From Adiantum capillus-veneris (taxonomy: Eukaryota; Streptophyta; Polypodiopsida; Polypodiales; Pteridaceae), in contig CM043942.1 in NCBI GenBank assembly GCA_014529385.2, positions 61,118,684 through 61,182,683 on the forward strand: DNA of 64,000 nucleotides, given 5' to 3'. Below the pieces are notes generated by a model. The model had not been told where the DNA came from and made no database searches. It worked only from the letters and a program-made list of their open reading frames with translations. Positions 57,161 to 64,000 of this stretch are shown piece after piece. The translations under genes and the position numbers were made by a program. The stretch's first letter is position 1. Every line of letters starts with the position of its first letter.

Positions 57161-58368
57161 TGTCACGTGCACATCTAACCCTATGTGTACACGGACAAGC
57201 TACCTCATGACTAGGGCTGAGTTCAGTTCAGTTAGTCTAGCTTAGGAAGTGTTCTGGCACTTTTGTGAGTCTGTTCGCAGACCGTGTATGTCCAGGCACT
57301 TAGAGTAGATGCATATCCTCTGGTTGCACACAGCATGATCATCCGCAGTACCATCATTCCATCAAGAGCATGTTACAGTGCAGAAAACCTATTTTTCCTA
57401 TTTTAGTCATTTGTCACTTATTATTTTTAAGTGACTTTTGTTGGTAACTGGGTAGGGCAAATTGCTTAAGCAAGTATATAAGAAACCCTAGCGCTAGCAT
57501 TTCGGGCAGAATAGGCAGCAAGAACCGAGTGTTCAACAGGCACCTTCTCAGCAAGACTCCCCAACAATGACCACCTAGCGTTTTTGGAGCAGACATACCT
57601 AGCGTTTTCATCAAGATTCAGCCCTGGCGTTTGCAATTGTAGATCAGCCCTGACGATAGCAAATCCTAGCATTCAGCCTAGTGTTTTTGCAGCAAATACC
57701 AGATCAGCCCGAGCATTTTTGAATCAGCAGTACAACACAGCGTTTTGCAGATTCTCCGCGACGGAACCAGCATATAGACCAGCGTTTTTAGTTTTCAGCA
57801 TAGAGACACCGTAGTAGAATTCCCAAACCTCACAGATCTCACCTTCCCGCAACAGATCCTCGACGCACGGTCAGATCCATCGATGTTTGCAGATTCAACT
57901 CGGAAAACACAGATTTCAGCATCTCGTTTTTAGCATGTCGTCATCGCATCGTCGTCATCACCGTCGTACCGACATAGAGTCAGAATTCAGCAAAAACAAG
58001 ATCTGCAGATTTCAGCCATTAGCATTTTCAGATTTCAGCCCGTCTCGTCGCGGTCCTCATCGTCGTCGACATCGTCGGCAAGTCCAAAGCATTGTAGAGA
58101 TTTGTGCAATTAATAGTAGACTGCTCTCGCCATAGAGAGTGGGGCCTTCGGAGGAGGGTTTGACAACATTCTGGTGTCGGATTATTCTCTCTTTATCTCT
58201 CAGTCTCAGCACCTTGATTCATAGTGTTCACCACTTTGTTTGTGTCCATTGCACTCTCTCACTAAAGGAACGGAAGGCTCTCCCTTTCGTAAGTAAAAGG
58301 AACCTTGAGCATAGTTCGGAGCACTCATCTTGAGCAAATTTCAACTTTCACTTCCGCTGCACCTTACA
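57161..58368 (+). repeat. Element C1 3' LTR
   Basis: 1,208 bp, TGTCACGTGCACATCT to GCACCTTACA. It shows the empty DNA-transposon site (AGATGCATATCC near 57307). Confidence 0.85.
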
Positions 58369-59027
58369 ATGATCCCTTTTCATAGGCATGCCATATTGTA
58401 CGATGAACACGATTTACTCATGAATGAGCATGGATGTATGCGGATTACTCATGAAAAGATGAAATGTTTGCACCCAAGGAATTCACATTCCATGTCTCTT
58501 CTTTGGCATGACACAATATCCGAAAGAGCACAACAAGGATTGAGCATCAAGCATCGGCATTTCCATTGTGATTTGCCATAGTTAATAGATTTAGACAAGT
58601 TTTAATTCCATTGTTTGCATGTATTTGATGAACGGTTTGGCACTTCGTCTATATGTTCATCTACAATGCATGCACAGTTTTTGAAGAAGACTAGAATTTT
58701 TCCGGTCACTTTACATGGAATGGGTATGTTCATGTTTTTGTGTCGGAAGTGGTTTCAGGAATTTTCATCCTCGGAGATTCTTGAAGAAGGTAGACGCAGG
58801 ACTATAGACGAAGTTGAAGCAATGAAGGAGCCACATACGACTTTGTGTCGCTTTCTGTGCCGCCCAAAGAAGCAAGCGTTGCAGACCTTTATGAAGTTCA
58901 AGTATCGCATGACCCACGCATCGGAGTGGGTTGGCGAAGAGTCCTTTCCAATGTTCCAGCCGCTGTTGGCGATCTCCCTGGACGCCATACAGTTCGGTAC
59001 CAGTACCTCACTTTAAAAAGGAGGGGA
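58369..59027 (+). pseudogene. Element C3: 3' part of the outermost element
   Basis: MIPFHRHAILYDEHDLLMNE and SERAQQGLSIKH resume the frame left at 41061. The decayed tail (EILEEGRRRTIDEVEAMKEP) follows, then the polypurine tract AAAAAGGAGGGGA (59015-59027). Confidence 0.75.
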
Positions 59028-59105
59028 TGTCACGTGCACATCTAACCCTATGTGTACGTGGACAAGCTACTTCATGATAAGGGTTCAGTTAGCTTAGCTT
59101 AGAAT
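59028..59105 (+). repeat. Truncated 3' LTR of the outermost element
   Basis: It starts TGTCACGTGCACATCT and loses similarity after about 78 bp, near TTAGCTTAGCTTAGAA. Confidence 0.75.
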
Positions 59106-59894
59106 GAGCGTGCTCTTCCTCATGGGTATGGTTTTTGTGAACAAAGAAGTTATTTTGTTAGATGATGATAAGGGGGATGATTACAGTCAGTCTGTAAATT
59201 GCACCTTCCATTAAAGGTGAATCTGGGCTCGTTTTGGATTCCTTTAGGTACATCCCTTGATCCCTTGACTAATGTCATTGGTGATTTTGGTGTTTGCACA
59301 GCGTGTCAGAATTGATATCACATTTTTGTCTTTCTTCAAACACTTCTGATCAACAAACGGACATAATAGCAGTTTATTGTTATTGTTAGGCACACTTTTA
59401 TGTTACCAGTGTTATATATCAAGTGTCTTCCACAGCATTCCTCACCATATCATCAATATATTTGATGTTATGGCTCACTTTCATGAAACCCTTTTAATTA
59501 GCTTTTAGTGATTGTCTAAGTGAACCTTGAAGAAGCTGTCTGGTCCATAATGATAGGCTATGCTGGGTAACATTCAGGCAGATGAGCAAGGGAGCAATCT
59601 GTCTTTTAATCGGCAAAAGAGAAATTTTCTACTGGGTATCACAGTCAAACCAGAAATACGGTACCCATTTTCCAAAATCCTTTTGTGAAATCTCTCTCTT
59701 TGGAATGCGTGGAGAAGGGGAATGTGGTGCAAAGCCATCAAATTCCTACAATCACTTTTGACACACTCAACTGTTGCAGAGATTTCTATGTTAATTTTGG
59801 GATTTGCAAGGAAGAGAGCTGCCTTGGTTTTTTGATTTCGTAAAGCATTTCTTTGGGGCACTTTGTAAAGGAATTTGGGGTTTTGGGGTTTCAG
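59106..59894 (+). other. End of the second giant intron
   Basis: No gene or repeat is recognised. The last 80 bases are T/G-rich and end in the acceptor GGTTTCAG. Confidence 0.5.
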
Positions 59895-59989
59895 GTGGGG
59901 AGGTCCCTTGACACAGGAATGGCTTGATCTACAATTGAGTTTGCAAAAGAAAATCCTCACTTTCATGCATCAACTAGGGATGACTCCAG
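59895..59989 (+). CDS. NAGLU: Alpha-N-acetylglucosaminidase exon after the second giant intron
   Basis: A 95-base exon. Its first base completes the Ala codon of GNLHA. It then encodes WGGPLTQEWLDLQLSLQKKI, then LTFMHQLGMTP. WGGPL, the L-Q-K-I run and LGMTP are the family sequence leading to the VLPAFSGNVP block, which should follow in a later exon. The donor is CCAG|GTAAGA. The catalytic Glu residues of GH89 lie further downstream and outside the window. An open frame runs through the donor to 60189. Confidence 0.95.
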
Positions 59990-60338
59990 GTAAGAGGCCT
60001 GTTTACATTATTGATGTGCCAGGTCCATGTCCGAGGCCTCTGTTTCATGATGCTTCTTCTGAATATGGTGATACCAGAGAGATTCTTGTGTGCATGCGGT
60101 GGGAGCTGGAGTACACTGAAGATGAAAACGTCCTCATAGGAACGGAATTTTTTATGACTTCTTCTTCTGATGATGACTTAAGTGTGTAGATGACTTATGA
60201 TCTTTTAGTAGTTTTAAGCCTTATTTATCTATGATGCAATTGTACTAGGGGGTGGCGGTTTTCTTTTAAGATGTGAGCATGCAGTGACTAGAGTTCTGAA
60301 ACTTGATTTCTTATGGATGGTGCTACAACAAGCCATAG
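59990..60338 (+). other. NAGLU: Start of the next NAGLU intron
   Basis: It begins GTAAGAGG, a strong donor. The exon frame stays open for 66 further codons to TAG at 60187. This includes a Cys-Met-Arg-Trp-Glu-rich stretch unrelated to GH89, so it would give a truncated protein if retained. Confidence 0.6.
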
Positions 60339-63120
60339 TTACAAATGACTGTCCATCTGTCTAAGGATGAAAATACAAAGACAGCTTGAGTTGTAGTATC
60401 TAAATTCCTTAACAATAAGCTCTAGCACTAGCTTTGTCATTCTAGAATCTCTGTCTGACACAATAGTAGGCATTTCATGGTACTTGAGCACCTTTGCTAT
60501 TTGATCTTCCTTGATAGGCTTCTTCACTGGTACAACATGAGTGTACTTACTGGACCTGCCAACAATGGTCTGGATGCCATCTTGGTCCTAGGCAAATCAA
60601 ATATAATGTCCATAGCAGTACTATCCCATGCTCGGTCTGGAATACATGATGATTGTGGGGATCTTGGTGCTTTATGTTTGCTATACTTGACCTTCTAACA
60701 CACCTTACAAGTTCTGACACGAGTCTTCTACAGCTGCAGCCAGTAATAGTAAAAGTCCACAGCTTTGCGGCTCGCCACAATGCCTCTGTCTCCTGCAAGT
60801 GGTGGGTGATGACTCGCAGTCTCAACAGCGTTTGCCTCACAAGAGTTGGCACACATGACTTGGTCTGTCTCATCAGACAACCCTCCTTGAGAGACTCCTA
60901 ATGCTGCAAACTTTCAAACATGGAAGCAAAATCTAGGTCTCCAGAATCCTGCTGCTCGTCTCATCCAGGTCATGATGATGTATGGCACAGAGAGCTGCTA
61001 CCTGTGGCTTGCAAGAAAGAGCATCTGCAATCGCATTCTTTTTACCTGCTACATGAATAAACACAAAATGAAATTGGGACAATAAATTGGTCCATATTTT
61101 CTGTTTCTGGGATAGCTTAGTGTGAGTGAGAAAGTATCTCAAACTCTGCTGATGCGTATTTGCAGTAAATTGTGCACCCAACAAGTAATGTTTCCAAGAT
61201 CTAAGAGCATGAATGAATTCTATAGCTCCTCCTCATAGACTTGCGCAACCCTCTCAACCTTAGTGAGCAATGGGCTTTTATAGGCTATAGGTTATCATGC
61301 AACAAAGCTGCAATGCTGCTTTTGCAGGCATCACAATGAACTTCAAATGGATTCTAAAAATCTGGCAATAGAATGAACTGGGCCTATGTGATTTTCTCTT
61401 GAATTCTTTTGCAAGAAGTGATCTCTTTTGGCTCCAATTGAAAATTACTCCTTCCTTGGTTAGATCATGTACATGAGCTGCAATCTCCGCAAAAAGTATG
61501 AAGAAGCATTTTTAATATGAGCACAGATTCAAGGAACTCCTTACATCTTGCACACTCCTAAGAGGTGGCTGATCCATAATGGCTGCCATTTGAGCTAGAT
61601 CCATGCATACACCTTGAACAATAATGTGTCATGGGAATTGGATTTCCTTCATGAACAATTTAGTATTTTTCCCATTGATTACCAGTCGATGCTCCCTTAG
61701 AGGAGTGAAACCTGACCCAAATGTTACCTGTGCTCAACTGCAGACTTCGAAAACACATGGATTTTGTCCTACAAATCTCATGTATATCCTCTAGACATCG
61801 TGTCCATCATCCTGTCATAGGTGGCCGTGCACCTGTGAGGCCAAAGAGCATCATGAGGAACTCAATAATTCAATAGTTGTTGTGAAAGCTGCTCTGTGAA
61901 CATCTCTACTCTGGTCACCTTCGAGGGAAGCGTGGTCACTCTCTAGGTGTTATCCTGATCTGATGATATCCGCTTTTTAGATTGGCCTTGGTAAAACATG
62001 TTGATACTTGCAACCTATCAATCTGAGTAGTATGTAACCAATCCTTCGTGATGATCTTGCCTGTTCAGGTTCCACATTCCCCATTCCCATTTACATTCCA
62101 TGTGGCAGATCCTTATCCAACTACGAGAGATTATTAGATTCATTATCCGAACCTCTCTATTCGACAAATTTCAAGTAAGCAGAATATGTATTTCTATCAA
62201 TCTGGAAATTGCTGGAGCAGATACAACACATAATAGTACACCAAAACATTCTAGAGGCATGATGTGGAAATCTTCCTGTCCAACATGTCTGTGAACATGC
62301 AACCTGAGTTTACCCATCAGAGTATTAACTGCCACCTCATGACTTGAAGCCACAAGTGCAGCATCCAATGGTTGCCCCATCTCCTTAGGTTCCACTCCTA
62401 CTTGGTTGAATCTCTGGAAAGATAAAAGTGGCGTTTGCTCTATTGTCAAAGAATATCAAGGCCTTCTGGTTTCTTATCTTTCCCCAAGCTCTACATAACT
62501 CTGAAGACTTGTCTTCTTGCTGCATCCCAATCATATCAGGGACTAGCTCGGCTGTGATCTTTCCCTTCTTTCTCTATGCTCATCCGTTGCTTTTGATGTC
62601 TCTGTTTTATCTCCAGACTCCTTAGTGGGGCACTCAGCTAACTCTGAGCGCTGCCTCCCCACACCTGAAACACTTGCCCTTCATTCTAAATGCACCTAAG
62701 CATTTCTAGGGAGCTTGCTTATTTTTCTCTTCTTGAAGATAGTCATCATCTTTTGATCCTACGTCTGTTGCTCATCTTGGTTTGTTGCTTGACTTTTTCC
62801 TAGCCAAAAGTCGTCTTCCCTGTGAATACAGAGAAGAGCATACTCATACTGATTGTGGGCCATCATTTGTTGAATATTGACGACTTCAGTGTCAAACGAT
62901 AGCGTTTTAACTCCCAGGGAAGCCCACATCAATACTTCTCTACTTGTTCATCCAAGGTAGTTTGTCTTAACCTTTGGTTCTAGCCTGGAGGATGTCCTCT
63001 TCCTCAACGCTTAGCTGAAAGAACATCTGCCTCAAAAGAGGGTATGAGCCAGAGAGATGAACGTTTCACCATCCTCCTTGTAATCCTTGTCAATGCGGAA
63101 AGGAGTAATTTGATCATAAA
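60339..63120 (-). pseudogene. Degenerate Ty3/gypsy retrotransposon
   Basis: On the - strand the order fits gag to pol. A gag/knuckle-like relic lies at about 63100-62400. Reverse-transcriptase relics are at about 62050-61500. RNase H is at 61184-60933 (FTANTHQQSLRYFLTHTKLS and KKNAIADALSCKPQ). Integrase relics are at 60873-60339 (DQIAKVLKYHEMP, IVSDRDSRMT). It resembles element A in these blocks but is much older, with many stops and frameshifts. LTRs were not found. Confidence 0.7.
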
Positions 63121-64000
63121 ATGGATTTTAACAAAATGTTTTGTCTAGCCATCCCTGTATAGATAGGAGCACCTCCCATGTACCCCTAAAAATTGGTGTT
63201 TGGGTTTCCCCTGAATTGGTGTTTGGGAGCACCTCCCATGCACCCCTATTAATGGGTGTTTGGGTTTCCCCTGAATTGGTGTTTGGAAGACTTTCACTTT
63301 CCGCATGGTGGCCTTGATTTGAGGATTTAAAGGCTCTCACAACTCTTTCCAATGTCAGAAAACTGTGTTTGTGGTCTTTTCTTCCACGCGCTTTATGTAT
63401 CTGGGGTCTTTGGTGAATTCCAAGAAGTTGTCCGCCTCGGCCTTTCTCTCGTCATCACTGTTTGGAGCCTCATCATGGCCATTGGTTTCCTCATCTAGAA
63501 CTTCCACATCAACGTCGGTCCTCTCTACCACGCCACTTCATATTCCACATCTCTTCATTGTTGTTCAATTCCTATATGTTCTCCATGACACTCGGAATAT
63601 TTGAAGAAATTTGGATCCCACAATCAACTGTGTTTTGATTTCACTGTAACCGCCGCTTCTTTAGAACAAACATTAGACTTCATAGTAAAGGGGGAGAACT
63701 TGAGTCAGTAAACACCTTCAAAATCTGTGTGCAGAACAGACAAGAGGGGGCGACTTCACCTCTTAGGCGCCCTAAACAGGCACCTCTGTTTCTTTTTTGT
63801 TGTGGGGGTGGGGGGGCGTATTCAATCAATGAACAACTACAAAGGCTCTTCGCTCTCCAAGCATTGCCTCCAAGCCTTGTGTATACAAATAGGCACGATA
63901 GCCTCTTTCTCAAACTGGCTGGTTTCTCCAGAAAGCCACTTGTAGAGTCACTTATTCCTAAGTTTAGAAAGGCATTTGCAAAGCAGCCTTCGTGGAGGGA
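63121..64000 (+). other. Intron sequence with a short tandem repeat
   Basis: Two copies of about 60 bp starting GAGCACCTCCCATG lie at 63168-63286. The remainder shows no gene, and the next NAGLU exon (VLPAFSGNVP region) is not visible. Confidence 0.5.

Larger units (their letters stand above)
41062..58368 (+). mobile_element. Element C1: family B gag-protease LTR element, interrupted
   Basis: 5' LTR 41062-42246, interior 42247-45243 plus 56682-57160, 3' LTR 57161-58368. The interior is interrupted by a solo LTR carrying the DNA transposon. It inserted into the C0/C3 element between codons YV and MIPFHRH. The flanks GTTAT and ATGAT do not form a clean 5-bp duplication, so the border may be altered. 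The complete interior (3.5 kb) contains gag, knuckle and protease-like region only. Confidence 0.75.
34568..59894 (+). other. NAGLU: Giant NAGLU intron (25,327 bp)
   Basis: It starts GTAATT and ends GGTTTCAG. The codon split GC|G restores A in MGNLHA-WGGPL, so the junction is supported by frame and by family sequence. It holds a LINE fragment, an LTR fragment and the four-level nest of insertions around the 10.2-kb DNA transposon. Confidence 0.9.

Noticed and set aside
38888-59105. Simple tandem LTR-interior-LTR array
   Set aside because: At first it looked like unequal recombination, but the matching half-genes and the CATCG and GCAT duplications fit successive nested insertions better.

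Overview
The window reads as nuclear DNA of a land plant with a very large genome. Three things point there: plant-type LTR retrotransposons (a chromodomain Ty3/gypsy element, and two LTR families with recognisable primer-binding sites), MITEs, and one split host gene that matches plant alpha-N-acetylglucosaminidase (NAGLU, GH89). Multi-kilobase introns packed with retrotransposons suggest a fern or another non-flowering vascular plant. That lineage is inference; 'land plant' is well supported.

Host gene. Five NAGLU exons lie on the + strand at 1673-1749, 33855-34066, 34212-34333, 34482-34567 and 59895-59989. All have GT-AG borders and every junction keeps the reading frame. Together they make 592 coding bases (<1% of the window). 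Two introns are giant: 1750-33854 (32,105 bp) and 34568-59894 (25,327 bp). The 5' end of the gene and the catalytic-barrel exons lie outside the window.

First giant intron. Inside it are a hAT-like MITE (2548-2975), a short copia-like element (3439-4700), a gag-protease-only LTR element 'B' on the - strand (4880-23832), a second MITE (24026-24171), and another gag-protease-only element 'D' on the + strand (25979-31540). Element B is split by a 13.8-kb chromodomain Ty3 element 'A' (7386-21193, target duplication CTTTC). Element A carries five LTR copies, two of them in an exact 2,154-bp head-to-tail repeat.

Second giant intron. After a LINE fragment and an LTR fragment, there is a four-level nest of insertions. 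The outermost is a B-family element (38888-41061, resuming 58369-59105). Inside it is a second B-family element (41062-58368). Inside that is a solo LTR of the same family (target duplication CATCG). Inside the solo LTR is a 10.2-kb DNA transposon (45399-55617) with 33-bp perfect terminal inverted repeats and a 4-bp target duplication GCAT, whose empty site is visible in sister LTRs. The transposon has a two-exon transposase on the - strand with conserved DFAENY, WSDG and GSGHGKG blocks. It also has two + strand cargo genes: a coiled-coil/RING-like protein and an FCP1/NIF (HAD) phosphatase-like protein. Introns of the RING-like and transposase genes are filled with palindromic TGCTAATTAGCA/TGCTAACTAGCA satellite DNA. 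I could not assign this transposon to a superfamily; it is the best candidate here for something undescribed.

After the last NAGLU exon, the next intron holds a degenerate Ty3 element on the - strand (about 60339-63120). No tRNA, rRNA, CRISPR or prokaryotic feature was found. Nearly all mobile-element reading frames are broken.
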